Shown: one piece after another, positions 1 through 7,822 of the stretch
How the letters are laid out: every line of letters begins with the position of its first letter
How positions within the stretch are numbered: the first letter of the stretch is position 1
Assembly: GCF_000428145.1 (NCBI RefSeq)
Contig: NZ_ATZJ01000002.1
Span: 152,919 to 216,918, forward strand
Reading direction: 5' to 3'
Length of the DNA stretch: 64,000 nucleotides
DNA from: Chitinilyticum litopenaei DSM 21440
GTDB taxonomy: Bacteria; Pseudomonadota; Gammaproteobacteria; Burkholderiales; Chitinibacteraceae
Made by a program: the position numbers and the translations under genes
Notes under the pieces: model-generated
Seen by the model: only the letters and a program-made list of their open reading frames with translations
Databases searched by the model: none
Told to the model about the DNA's origin: nothing

Positions 1-2
1 GC

Positions 3-500
3 CATTCCAGCGGCGAGGAGCTGCTGCTGCGCCGCGTCGCCTGGTGGCGCCAGGGGCGGCCATTCACGCTGGTGCGCGTGCCGCCCATCCCGACCTATCT
101 TCCCGATGGCATGTTTGCGCTGGGCATGTGCGACTCGGAGCAGCTGCAGGCCGCCACCGGACTTGGCGAGAAAATCGGCAAGAAAACGGTCGCGGCGCTC
201 GCCGCCGAGTGGGAAAGCCTGCGCGCCGGCGACGGCCTGCGCAGCTGGCGTGACGGCCGCTTCCAGCTGGCCGGCATCGACAGCCTCGACGATGAGCTGT
301 GGCAATGCGTGACGCCGCGCTGGGAAGCCGCCGCGCTGGCGGTCGGCGAATGGATGGCGAATTCGGACGGTTTTTTTCGCAGCGACTGGCTGGGCAGCTG
401 GCGCATGGCGCTGCTGGGCCGCGCCGGCCGCGTCGAATTCGCGGAAGCCGACCCGGATTTCTCGCTGGCCCGCTCGCGCGTGCGCCGCGCCGGCGGCTAG
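3..500 (+). CDS. DUF3658-like protein, C-terminal part (5' truncated by window edge)
   Basis: The reading frame is open from base 3 to the TAG at 498-500, so the gene starts before the window. About 165 residues are visible. The pattern of a Trp/Leu-rich helix followed by LR, a D-D near mid-domain, a GEWM helix and an R-x-ALLG-RAGRVEF ending resembles the C-terminal DUF3658 half of DUF1835/DUF3658 proteins. Their biochemical role is not established. That family match is from memory of the pattern, not a search. A GTG at 72 could be an internal start, but the upstream residues (HSSGEELLLRR) look like part of the same protein. No downstream partner gene is present; a 595-base repeat-rich spacer follows. 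Confidence 0.6.
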   Translation, partial: HSSGEELLLRRVAWWRQGRPFTLVRVPPIPTYLPDGMFALGMCDSEQLQAATGLGEKIGKKTVAALAAEWESLRAGDGLRSWRDGRFQLAGIDSLDDELWQCVTPRWEAAALAVGEWMANSDGFFRSDWLGSWRMALLGRAGRVEFAEADPDFSLARSRVRRAGG

Positions 501-691
501 CCGCAAAGGCCCCCTCAATTAGCGCAGCTACTGGCTCAGCAGAAATCGCCGCTGTACCCGACCTTTGCCACCGATTAGAGTTGAGCAAGGCGCCTTACAA
601 CGAGCCGCATCGGTTCTTTATTTATTGTTGCTCTTGCGGCATCACAGAGGGCTCTGCATCTAAAGCCGAGCGAAGGCATTCCTCCACCTGG

Positions 692-711
692 ATGCCGGCC
701 TAAGCCGGCAT
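692..711. repeat. REP-like palindrome
   Basis: An 8-bp perfect stem, ATGCCGGC (692-699) and GCCGGCAT (704-711), encloses a CTAA loop. It is flanked by CTGG on the left and GACGGG on the right. This matches the general look of extragenic palindromes found in many proteobacteria (GTCATGCCGG...CCGGCATCCAG). Only one copy is visible in this window, so its repeat status is inferred from general knowledge. Confidence 0.5.
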
Positions 712-940
712 GACGGGCCCCTCTCCTTCTGGCGCCCCACTGAGAGAGGCACCGGACCAGGCCACTGCAAATGCGGTTTAGCACGACAGGCCCTGAAAGC
801 CGCCGAGAAGCGCAGTTTTCCCCGCAGGGGGAGGACCAGGAGCGGGGCGTGTCTGAGGCCCGCAGGGCCGAGTTGCCCCGCTCCCCTGGAAAAACGAGCA
901 TCGCAGGGCACCCCGCGCAGCGGGGTGGCTGACCGGGCTC

Positions 941-985
941 GCCTTTCTTTGCTTACTTTCTTTGGTGAAGCAAAGAAAGTAACCC
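941..985. repeat. CTTTCTTTG direct and inverted repeat hairpin
   Basis: CTTTCTTTG occurs at 943-951 and again within 956-964. The arm TTACTTTCTTTG (953-964) is perfectly complementary to CAAAGAAAGTAA (971-982) across a 6-base loop, giving a 12-bp stem. Similar sequences are common in intergenic regions of beta- and gammaproteobacteria. A CCCCGC-GCA-GCGGGG hairpin lies just upstream at 911-925. It is neither a terminator of a visible gene nor coding. Confidence 0.55.
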
Positions 986-1095
986 GTTGGCGCGACGGAA
1001 TCGCGCATCAAAACACCGCGCCGCAGGCGCCAAACAAACAACAGCTAAACTACCGGCCTGCACACCCGACGGCATGCAGACCAAGGACCGCCACC

Positions 1096-1926
1096 ATGCC
1101 ACTCCACTTCAGCAAAATGCACGGCCTCGGCAATGACTTCATGGTCATCGACGGCGTGCGCCAGCAAATCACCCTCAGCCCCGAACTCATCCAGCAATGG
1201 GGCGACCGCCACTTCGGCATCGGCTTCGACCAGCTGCTGCTGGTCGAAAAGAGCGAGCAGCCCGGCGTCGATTTCCGCTACCGCATCTTCAACTGCGATG
1301 GCGACGAGGTCGAGCAGTGCGGCAACGGTGCGCGCTGCTTCGCGCGCTTCGTCCACGACCAGGGCCTGACCGACAAGACCGAAATCACCGTCGAAACCGC
1401 CAAGGGCATCATCTACCCGAAGCTGGAAAAGGACGGCAATGTGACGGTGAACATGGGCGTGCCGCGCTTTGCGCCGGCCGAGATTCCGTTCGAAGCGCCG
1501 AACGAAGCGCTGATCGACCCGCTGATCGTCGGTGAGCGGGTCATCGATATTTCCGTCGTCTCGATGGGCAACCCGCATGCGGTGCAGGTCGTCGACTCCG
1601 TCGTCACCGCTCCGGTGGCCGAACAAGGCCCGCTGATCGAAAACCATCCGCGCTTCCCGGCGCGCGTGAACGCCGGCTTCATGGAAATCGTCAGCCGCAC
1701 GGAAATCCGCCTGCGCGTGTTCGAGCGTGGCGCCGGCGAAACGCTGGCCTGCGGCACCGGCGCCTGCGCGGCGGTCGTCGCCGGCATCCGCCGTGGACTT
1801 TTGAATGAGAGCGTACTGGTGCACACACGCGGCGGCGACCTTACCATCGCCTGGGCCGGCGCCGGCCAGCCCGTCTTCATGAGCGGCCCGGCCGTCACCG
1901 TGTTCAGCGGCGAGCTGGCGATATAA
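1096..1926 (+). CDS. dapF: Diaminopimelate epimerase
   Basis: DapF interconverts LL- and meso-diaminopimelate in the cytoplasm. It is the step that supplies meso-DAP for peptidoglycan and lysine. The 276-residue product has the family length. The N-terminus [15 protein letters not shown] is diagnostic. The first catalytic cysteine lies in [10 protein letters not shown] (about residues 74-83) and the second in [11 protein letters not shown] near the C-terminus. I chose the ATG at 1096 over frames extending back to 925, because the added residues come from the upstream repeat and the protein then starts as known DapF does. It heads a dapF-DUF484-xerC cluster, as in many beta- and gammaproteobacteria, with a CACAGAG repeat element inserted after its stop. 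Confidence 0.97.
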   Translation: MPLHFSKMHGLGNDFMVIDGVRQQITLSPELIQQWGDRHFGIGFDQLLLVEKSEQPGVDFRYRIFNCDGDEVEQCGNGARCFARFVHDQGLTDKTEITVETAKGIIYPKLEKDGNVTVNMGVPRFAPAEIPFEAPNEALIDPLIVGERVIDISVVSMGNPHAVQVVDSVVTAPVAEQGPLIENHPRFPARVNAGFMEIVSRTEIRLRVFERGAGETLACGTGACAAVVAGIRRGLLNESVLVHTRGGDLTIAWAGAGQPVFMSGPAVTVFSGELAI

Positions 1927-1936
1927 AGTCCTTTCA

Positions 1937-2048
1937 CCACAGAGACACAGAGGCACAGAGGCACAGAGAAAGGCGGCATGCCTTGGCAAAAACCCGACAT
2001 GGCACACTCGTTCCATCGGTTTTCCTCTGTGTCTCTGTGTCTCTGTGG
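1937..2048. repeat. CACAGAG inverted-repeat element, copy 1
   Basis: The left arm (1937-1972) is made of iterated CACAGAG units starting CCACAGAGACACAGAGG. The right arm (2024-2048) is its near-perfect inverse, ending CTCTGTGTCTCTGTGG. About 50 bases separate the arms, so RNA through here would fold into a long hairpin. A second copy with the same arm design lies at 7691-7787. This copy sits inside the dapF-DUF484 interval of an otherwise compact operon. Confidence 0.75.
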
Positions 2049-2085
2049 TTCAATTTGTTTTTCTCTTCCCTGGGCTGAAACTGCA

Positions 2086-2814
2086 ATGCAAGAACAGGAC
2101 ATGCTCGACTGGCTGCGCCAGCACCCCGAATTTTTCGATCATTTCGCGCACGAGATCGCTGACATCTACGTCGCGCACAGCCACGGCGGGCAGGCGGTGT
2201 CGCTCACCGAGCGCCAGCTGCAGACGCTGCGCGACCGCAACCGCGCGCTGGAAGCCAAGCTCGCCGAGCTGCTGCATTTCGGCGAGGAAAACGACCAGAT
2301 TTCCGACAAGCTCCATCGTCTGGCCGTCGACCTGATGCAGGCGCAGGACCTGCCCGGCATCATCGGCACGCTGGAATTCCATCTGCAGCAACGCTTCAAT
2401 GTCCCCCACGTCGCGCTGCGCCTGTGGCTGCCCGGTGTTGAAAGCAATCTGCGCGAATTCGAGCCGGTGGGCGAAGCCGTCGGCAAGCTCGCACAAAACC
2501 TGGTTTCGCCCTATTGCGGCCCCTACGCCACCGACGAGGTGCGCGGCTGGTTCGCCAGCGATACCGAGCTGAAATCCTTTGCCCAGTTTGCACTGAAGAC
2601 CGGTGGAGAGCCCTTCGGCATTCTGGTTATGGCCAGCACCGACCCGCAGCGCTTCTTCCCCGACATGGGAACGCTGTATCTGCAGCGCCTGTCCGAGCTG
2701 GTTTCCGCCGCCATCCGCCGCGTCAGCCCCGGCCAGCCGGCGGCCGAAGTGGCGCCGGAGGCACGCCATGACGACGTCCCCATCCTGGATGAGGAAGCTC
2801 CGGCGGATGTCTGA
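2086..2814 (+). CDS. DUF484 family protein
   Basis: This 242-residue soluble protein belongs to DUF484 (YigA-like), the family normally found between dapF and xerC. The N-terminal DMLDWLRQHPEFFDHF is characteristic, followed by a predicted coiled-coil stretch (RQLQTLRDRNRALEAKLAELL) and a GAF-like C-terminal half. No enzymatic role is known for the family. I chose ATG 2086 because upstream in-frame codons translate the CACAGAG repeat. The stop overlaps the xerC start by 8 bases, so the two are likely translated together. The last 30 residues are acidic and poorly conserved in appearance. Confidence 0.9.
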   Translation: MQEQDMLDWLRQHPEFFDHFAHEIADIYVAHSHGGQAVSLTERQLQTLRDRNRALEAKLAELLHFGEENDQISDKLHRLAVDLMQAQDLPGIIGTLEFHLQQRFNVPHVALRLWLPGVESNLREFEPVGEAVGKLAQNLVSPYCGPYATDEVRGWFASDTELKSFAQFALKTGGEPFGILVMASTDPQRFFPDMGTLYLQRLSELVSAAIRRVSPGQPAAEVAPEARHDDVPILDEEAPADV

Positions 2815-3796
2815 AACCCGCCTGGCAGCCACGCCGGCACTGGGGCAGCACCTCACCCCGCCGTCTGAACCAGCCGTAGCGGAAGACCCGGCCAGCGCGT
2901 TCGCACACTTCTTCCGCCATCTGCAGGGCGAACGCATGGCCAGCGCGCACACGCTGGCCGCCTACCGGCGTGACCTGGGGTATCTGGCCGAACTGGCCAG
3001 AGAACAAGGGCTGGCGACACTTACCCCACAGGATATTCGCGGCATGGTGCGCCAGCTGGCCGCGAGAAAGCTGTCGGGGCGCTCGATTGCGCGCATCCTG
3101 TCGGCCTGGCGCGCGTTTTACCGCCTGATGAGCCGCGACTTTCAGTGGCCGCTCAACCCGGTGGACGGTGTGCGCCCGCCCAAATCGCCCAAGCGCCTGC
3201 CGGAAACGCTGGTCACCGATGCGGCCAGCGGCTTTCTCGACGCGCTGCCCGACGACGAGCCGCTCGCCTGTCGCGACAAGGCGATCTGCGAGCTGGCCTA
3301 CTCCTCGGGGCTGCGCGTGTCGGAGCTGGCCGGGCTCAGGCTCGCCGACCTGGATCTGGTCCAGGGCGAGGCGCGCGTGCTGGGCAAGGGCAGCAAAACG
3401 CGACTGGTTCCCGTCGGCCGCGCCGCCATCGAGGCGCTGCGCCGCTGGCTGCTGCTGCGTCCGCAGCTGGCGATGAGCAATGCCGCCACCGTGTTCGTCA
3501 GCCAGAACGGCACGCCGCTGACCACCCGCGCCATCCAGCTGCGCCTGCAGCACTGGCAAAAAGTACTGGGCCTGCCCGACCCGCTTTACCCGCACAAGCT
3601 GCGCCACAGCTGCGCCAGCCATCTGCTGCAATCCTCCGGCGACCTGCGCGCGGTGCAGGAGCTGCTCGGCCACGCCAGCATCGCCACCACGCAGGTCTAT
3701 ACGCACCTGGATTTCCAGCACCTGGCCAAGGTCTACGACGCCGCGCACCCGCGCGCGAAAAAGCCGGATGAGGACGAAACGCCACAGGTGAAATAA
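2807..3796 (+). CDS. xerC: Tyrosine recombinase XerC
   Basis: XerC works with XerD to resolve chromosome dimers at dif. The 329-residue product has an N-terminal core-binding (SAM-like) domain and a C-terminal catalytic domain. The catalytic signature is visible: Arg in SSGLRVSEL, Lys in GKGSK, H-x-x-R in HKLRHSCASHLL, His in LLGHAS, and the nucleophile Tyr in TTQVYTHLD. The N-terminus carries about 30 extra low-complexity residues compared with typical XerC. Placement after DUF484 supports XerC rather than XerD. The matching XerD gene is at 20.7-21.6 kb on the minus strand. It converges with the lipoprotein gene 50 bases downstream. Confidence 0.95.
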   Translation: MSETRLAATPALGQHLTPPSEPAVAEDPASAFAHFFRHLQGERMASAHTLAAYRRDLGYLAELAREQGLATLTPQDIRGMVRQLAARKLSGRSIARILSAWRAFYRLMSRDFQWPLNPVDGVRPPKSPKRLPETLVTDAASGFLDALPDDEPLACRDKAICELAYSSGLRVSELAGLRLADLDLVQGEARVLGKGSKTRLVPVGRAAIEALRRWLLLRPQLAMSNAATVFVSQNGTPLTTRAIQLRLQHWQKVLGLPDPLYPHKLRHSCASHLLQSSGDLRAVQELLGHASIATTQVYTHLDFQHLAKVYDAAHPRAKKPDEDETPQVK

Positions 3797-3846
3797 GCGA
3801 CTTCAGCGCGTATCCGGCAAGCGCCGACACCCGCGCATCCTCGCGG

Positions 3847-5184
3847 TCAGGGGACAAACTCATCAAGCAGCTTGCATTGCAGACCCTGCTTCTCGATCAG
3901 CTGCTTCCCTGTCCATTGCCACGCTTTTTCCGGCTTGAACGGCTTACCATTGACGACGGGCTTGGCGCCCTTCAGGTAGTAGCCATACACCTCCTGCAGC
4001 GCCTGTTTGCCCGAATCGCTACACAGCTGCTTGAAATCGCCGGCATTGACGGCCTCAAACGCGGAATGCCTTTTCGGATCGAATCCCGCCAGCGGCACGA
4101 TGGCCGCAATGGCCTGCCCTGCATTGCCATGGATCACGGGTTGCCGGATCGCCAGGAAGTAGCTCACGCCGTCATCCAGCAGCTCGCTTCTTTGCAGGTC
4201 ATACGGGATACCCTTTTGCTTGTTCAGGTTAAGGCCGCGCGCCTTGTACCAGGCTGCGGCATTCTGGCCGGGCGGCGTCTGGCCAACCAGACTGGCCATG
4301 TTCGCCGAAGCGGCCTGTACCGGGCTGGCCGGCGCCACGCTGGCGGCGCCCACTCGGGCGACATACTTCCTGCTGCCCTCATCCCATGCCCAGGTCGCCA
4401 CGCGCGGCGACTTCAATTTGACGACCTTGCCGCTGGCGGCTTCACTGCCGGTCGTGGTGGTCTGGAACTGGCTCATGCCACCGGCCACGGGAACGACGGC
4501 CAGTTGCACCTTGCTGGAATAAGTCTGAGCCTTGCCAAGGCCGACGCCCTCGTTGTCCGCATCCCCGGCGATATTTGCCAGCTGCACGATCTGGCCGTTG
4601 TCGACCCCAGCCAGCAACCAGGTCTGCTGCGTGTAGCCTTGCCCGCTACTGCCGTTCTGAATGATCCAGCCCAGTTTGCCCCGGCCCAGATCCAGCCACT
4701 GGAAGCTGTCCTTGCCCGGCAGGTTGCCGTATTGCCCCCACCACAGATCAGGAACCCAGCGCTGGCGAATTTCCCAGCCCTTGCCGGTGTTCACAAAGCG
4801 TGCGAACAGCAGATTTGCGGCCGACGCACGGCTATCCCCATTGGCGCCGGCGGCGATGGTGTACATTGCCAGCGTGCCGTCGGCCTCGGTCACCATCCGG
4901 GAATCGACCCACTCCACCATGGCCACTTCGCCACCATGCAGTTTGGCCCTGGCCTGCCCCTTGGCATTGGCCTGGCCAAACCACGCATTCATGATGGCCT
5001 GCACGGGTAATTGCGCAGGCGCAGGCTGAATCAGCAGACGCCCCGTCGGCGTGGCAGAGGGCGCCTGTTTCGAGCTGTTGCCTGAGCCGGATGGTGTGGT
5101 GCCGGAGCCTTTGTCCGGGTTTGACACACAGCCTGTCGCAACAAGCATGGCCAGCAGGATGGCACTCAAGGGGATGGGACGCAT
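3847..5184 (-). CDS. Predicted lipoprotein of unknown function
   Basis: The 445-residue product begins MRPIPLSAILLAMLVATGC, a type II signal peptide whose lipobox-like ATGC gives Cys19. A Ser/Gly/Thr-rich linker follows (about residues 20-45). The remainder is a soluble periplasmic region without motifs I recognise. An AGGAAA Shine-Dalgarno sequence precedes ATG 5184; the in-frame ATG nine codons upstream has no comparable site. It stands alone: xerC converges from one side and 254 bases separate it from wbuC on the other. Composition is similar to its neighbours, so there is no sign of recent transfer. The membrane destination of the lipoprotein is not clear. Confidence 0.75.
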   Translation of the reverse strand: MRPIPLSAILLAMLVATGCVSNPDKGSGTTPSGSGNSSKQAPSATPTGRLLIQPAPAQLPVQAIMNAWFGQANAKGQARAKLHGGEVAMVEWVDSRMVTEADGTLAMYTIAAGANGDSRASAANLLFARFVNTGKGWEIRQRWVPDLWWGQYGNLPGKDSFQWLDLGRGKLGWIIQNGSSGQGYTQQTWLLAGVDNGQIVQLANIAGDADNEGVGLGKAQTYSSKVQLAVVPVAGGMSQFQTTTTGSEAASGKVVKLKSPRVATWAWDEGSRKYVARVGAASVAPASPVQAASANMASLVGQTPPGQNAAAWYKARGLNLNKQKGIPYDLQRSELLDDGVSYFLAIRQPVIHGNAGQAIAAIVPLAGFDPKRHSAFEAVNAGDFKQLCSDSGKQALQEVYGYYLKGAKPVVNGKPFKPEKAWQWTGKQLIEKQGLQCKLLDEFVP

Positions 5185-5438
5185 TGGGTTTCCTGTCATT
5201 GGTAAATGCACTGAAAGAGGCGGAAGCTACCAGAATGTCTGGGCATTGGCTGTCAATTCGTTCACAACACACGGGCCAGATGCTTACGCAGCAATGAAGT
5301 TCGGCATGGGCCGACCATGCGGCTAATGGTGCCGAATGCAAATACCGCACCTGCCCAGCGCACAGCAATGCAAAAGCAGGTATCAAGCCATAGCCTTTGT
5401 ATTTGAAAGGCAAAAACCATTTACATTGACGGGTATAT

Positions 5439-5912
5439 TCACCAGCCGCCGAACAGCGCCTGCAGCTCACGCCGATAATCGGCCACTGCGGCATCGCCTT
5501 CGCGCGGCGCCCAGCAGCCCCACTCGTCTCCGGCTGGCGGCACGTACGGACCGGCCTTGCACTCCAGAAAGATGGTGCCTCTGGCAAGCGCCAGCACCGC
5601 ATGGAATTGCCCGGCCGGAATATCGATGGCCATCAGCGGGCCACCGGGGGCAAGGCGATGCACGGCGCTGATTGCACCCTGCTCGTCGAAGAGCACGACG
5701 CCCAGCTCGCCGGCCAGCGCCAGCAGCAATTCAGCCTTCTGCGGATCGCGATGGCGGTGCGGCGCCACATAGCAGCCCGGTTCAATCGCGATCAGTAGCC
5801 GATGGCAGAGGTCGTCGAGGCTGGCGTGCAGATTGTGATGCGTGCGCCCGCGCGGCGATTCGCCAGCCCGGACGTTCAAAGCGGCGAGCAAGTCGCGATC
5901 AACGAGGCTCAC
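5439..5912 (-). CDS. WbuC-family cupin protein
   Basis: This 157-residue cupin resembles the WbuC family, often found with polysaccharide genes and of uncertain biochemistry. Visible hallmarks are the metal-site-like [21 protein letters not shown] stretch near residues 50-70, [13 protein letters not shown], and [12 protein letters not shown] with a conserved CWAPREGD near the end. The start is GTG 5912, overlapping the mnmA stop in a GTGA. The longer frame to 5984 would run back through mnmA and is rejected. It is the third gene of a coupled nudJ-mnmA-wbuC unit, an unusual setting for WbuC since no O-antigen genes are nearby. Confidence 0.8.
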   Translation of the reverse strand: MSLVDRDLLAALNVRAGESPRGRTHHNLHASLDDLCHRLLIAIEPGCYVAPHRHRDPQKAELLLALAGELGVVLFDEQGAISAVHRLAPGGPLMAIDIPAGQFHAVLALARGTIFLECKAGPYVPPAGDEWGCWAPREGDAAVADYRRELQALFGGW

Positions 5913-6979
5913 AGAATGATGCCGCCACCCAGACAGACATCGCCGTCGTAGAGCACCATCGACTGCCCCGGCGTCACCGCCCATTGCGGATCAGTGAACT
6001 TCAGCTCGCAGCGGCCGTCGCCCAGATCGACCAGCTCGCAGGCGGCGTCCTGCTGGCGGTAGCGGGTTTTCGCGGTGTAGCGGCCGGGGGCCGGCGCTTC
6101 ACCGAGAATCCACGAGCAATCCTGTGCGACCAGCGTCGATTTCAGCAGCAGCGGGTGGTCGTGGCCCTGGACGACGATCAGCTCGTTTGCCGCCATGTCC
6201 TTGGCCGCCACGAACCACGGCTCGCCGCTGCCCGATTTGTCGCCACCGATGCCCAGCCCCTGGCGCTGGCCCAGCGTGTAGAACATCAGCCCCATATGCT
6301 CGCCCATCACGCGCCCTTCCGGCGTGACCATGCGGCCGGGCTTGGTCGGCAGGTAGCGGTTCAGGAATTCGCGGAACGGCCGCTCGCCGATGAAGCAGAT
6401 GCCGGTGCTGTCCTTCTTTTTCGCGTTGGGCAGCTGGATCTGCTCGGCGATCGCGCGCACTTCACTTTTCAGCAAGCCCCCGAGCGGGAACACCGCCTGG
6501 CTGACCTGGGCCTGCGACAGGCGATAGAGGAAGTAAGTCTGATCCTTGCTCTGATCGCGGGCTCTGATCAGCTCGGTGCGCCCGTCGGCGCGCACACGGT
6601 TGCCGCAATAGTGGCCGGTTGCCATCTTCGCGCCGCCCAGCGCAATCGCGTAGTCCAGAAAGCATTTGAACTTGATTTCGCTATTGCACAGGATGTCCGG
6701 GTTCGGCGTGCGCCCGGCCTGGTACTCGGCCAGGAAATAGGCAAACACACGATCCTTGTATTCGCTGGCAAAGTTGACCAGCTCGATGTCGATGCCCAGC
6801 AGATCGGCCACCGCGATGGCGTCCATGCTGTCTTCCTTGATCGAGCAATACTCGTCGTTGTTGTCGTCTTCCCAGTTCTGCATGAAGACGCCATGCACCT
6901 CGTGCCCCTGTGCTTTCAACAGGTGCGCGGTGACCGAGGAATCGACCCCGCCCGAGAGCCCCACCACGATCTTGCTCAT
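5909..6979 (-). CDS. mnmA: tRNA-specific 2-thiouridylase MnmA
   Basis: MnmA thiolates U34 of tRNA-Lys, -Glu and -Gln using ATP and persulfide sulfur. The 356-residue protein has the PP-loop SGGVDSS at residues 9-15, the first catalytic cysteine in [12 protein letters not shown] and the second in [10 protein letters not shown], with the C-terminal beta-barrel expected for the family. Its ATG overlaps the nudJ stop by ATGA, and its TGA overlaps the GTG of wbuC, so the three genes look translationally coupled. The length is normal. Confidence 0.97.
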   Translation of the reverse strand: MSKIVVGLSGGVDSSVTAHLLKAQGHEVHGVFMQNWEDDNNDEYCSIKEDSMDAIAVADLLGIDIELVNFASEYKDRVFAYFLAEYQAGRTPNPDILCNSEIKFKCFLDYAIALGGAKMATGHYCGNRVRADGRTELIRARDQSKDQTYFLYRLSQAQVSQAVFPLGGLLKSEVRAIAEQIQLPNAKKKDSTGICFIGERPFREFLNRYLPTKPGRMVTPEGRVMGEHMGLMFYTLGQRQGLGIGGDKSGSGEPWFVAAKDMAANELIVVQGHDHPLLLKSTLVAQDCSWILGEAPAPGRYTAKTRYRQQDAACELVDLGDGRCELKFTDPQWAVTPGQSMVLYDGDVCLGGGIIL

Positions 6980-7443
6980 GCCAGTGCCCCTTCGTTGCGG
7001 GCGTCGAAATCGCGCAGCAGCTCCAGCGGGTAGCGCTTGCCGGCCAGATAGTCATCGACGCAGGCGAGAATCAGCGGGCTGCGGTGCTGCGCGCTGCGCG
7101 CAATCAGTTCATCACGCGTGAGCCACACGGCGGCTTCGATGCCGTCGTCAAGCTGGCGCTCGGGATAATGCACTCCCAGCTCGCCGGTAAACGCGTAGCG
7201 CAGATAGGTGAGATCGGTGCCGGGAACGGTCCACTGGTAGATGCCGACCAGCGCCGTCGGCTTGAAGGTGTAGGCAGTTTCTTCCAGCGTTTCGCGCACG
7301 CAGGCCGCCACAATCGATTCGTTTTTCTCGACGTGGCCAGCAGGCTGGTTGAGCTTGAGTTCGCCCTGGATGCGCTCTTCGACAAACAGGAACTTGCCGT
7401 CACGCTCAACGACGGTGGCGACGGTGGTATTGGGTTTCCACAT
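6976..7443 (-). CDS. nudJ: NudJ-like Nudix hydrolase
   Basis: The 155-residue product starts [19 protein letters not shown], as NudJ (YmfB) proteins do. It carries a Nudix box readable as [22 protein letters not shown] (about residues 37-58): the G-x5-E and RE-x2-EE cores are intact. E. coli NudJ hydrolyses nucleoside tri- and diphosphates and HMP-PP. The nudJ-mnmA order is the same as in E. coli (ymfB-mnmA). I start at ATG 7443, since upstream in-frame residues look like spacer. The C-terminal YPLELLRDF also matches the family. Confidence 0.93.
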   Translation of the reverse strand: MWKPNTTVATVVERDGKFLFVEERIQGELKLNQPAGHVEKNESIVAACVRETLEETAYTFKPTALVGIYQWTVPGTDLTYLRYAFTGELGVHYPERQLDDGIEAAVWLTRDELIARSAQHRSPLILACVDDYLAGKRYPLELLRDFDARNEGALA

Positions 7444-7822
7444 GGGATCAGGCTTGGCTGGGCAAAAGGCGATTTTACCAGCTGGCGGCACTTGCGCCGC
7501 GGCAGCTCGTCAGCGCAGGGCACGCGACGGGCCGCCAGACAAGCAATGGCCAAATACCCAGCAAAGGATAGCCACACAGCCCATTCATTTAAATGGCTTC
7601 AGACACATACCCGACAAAAACTCAATGGCCTTGGAACATGAACTTCTCCGCCGGCCCACGCTTCCGCGCTCCTAAACAACAAAACCAGTGAACCACAGAG
7701 ACACAGAGAGCACAGAGGAAGCAAAACCCTGAGTAATGCCTATGACGTGCTCGCGCTTTTCTCTGTGTTCTCTGTGTCTCTGTGGTTGATTTGGATTTTG
7801 CCGAGAGGTATTGCCAAGCAGC
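7444..7822. other. Gene-free spacer between nudJ and the chemoreceptor
   Basis: This spacer of about 380 bases lies between the start of nudJ and the stop of the chemoreceptor gene, both on the minus strand. It should hold the nudJ-mnmA-wbuC promoter, which I could not place confidently. Its last third is the second CACAGAG inverted-repeat element (7691-7787). No coding sequence is supported. Confidence 0.6.
7691..7787. repeat. CACAGAG inverted-repeat element, copy 2
   Basis: The left arm begins AACCACAGAGACACAGAG (7691-7708) and continues AGCACAGAGG. The right arm (7757-7787) is its inverse and ends CTCTGTGTCTCTGTGGTT. A loop of about 30-40 bases contains ATGCCTATGACGTGC, loosely similar to the loop of copy 1 (ATGCCTTGG...GACATGGCAC). 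It lies directly downstream of the chemoreceptor stop's spacer, so on the minus strand it would be transcribed after that gene. Confidence 0.75.

Larger units (their letters stand above)
501..1095. other. Gene-free spacer with composite repeat features
   Basis: No convincing gene lies between the partial gene and dapF. Short frames exist on both strands, but they are low-complexity translations of the repeat. The second half contains a REP-like hairpin (692-711), a CCCCGC/GCGGGG hairpin (911-925) and a 12-bp CTTTCTTTG-type hairpin (953-982). The latter two are listed or discussed as parts of one likely dispersed intergenic element. The first 150 bases show nothing I recognise. Confidence 0.6.

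Noticed and set aside
778..1041. Small minus-strand frame in the spacer before dapF
   Set aside because: It translates the composite repeat ([18 protein letters not shown] text seen in many spurious annotations); no ribosome-binding site and no family.
1937..2048. CACAGAG iterations considered as a CRISPR array
   Set aside because: Units are 7-8 bases and contiguous with no spacers, and no cas genes are present.
5230..5438. Possible terminator with a GCCTTT/AAAGGC hairpin near 5393 after wbuC
   Set aside because: On the minus strand no T-run follows the stem, and the stem is only 6 bp.
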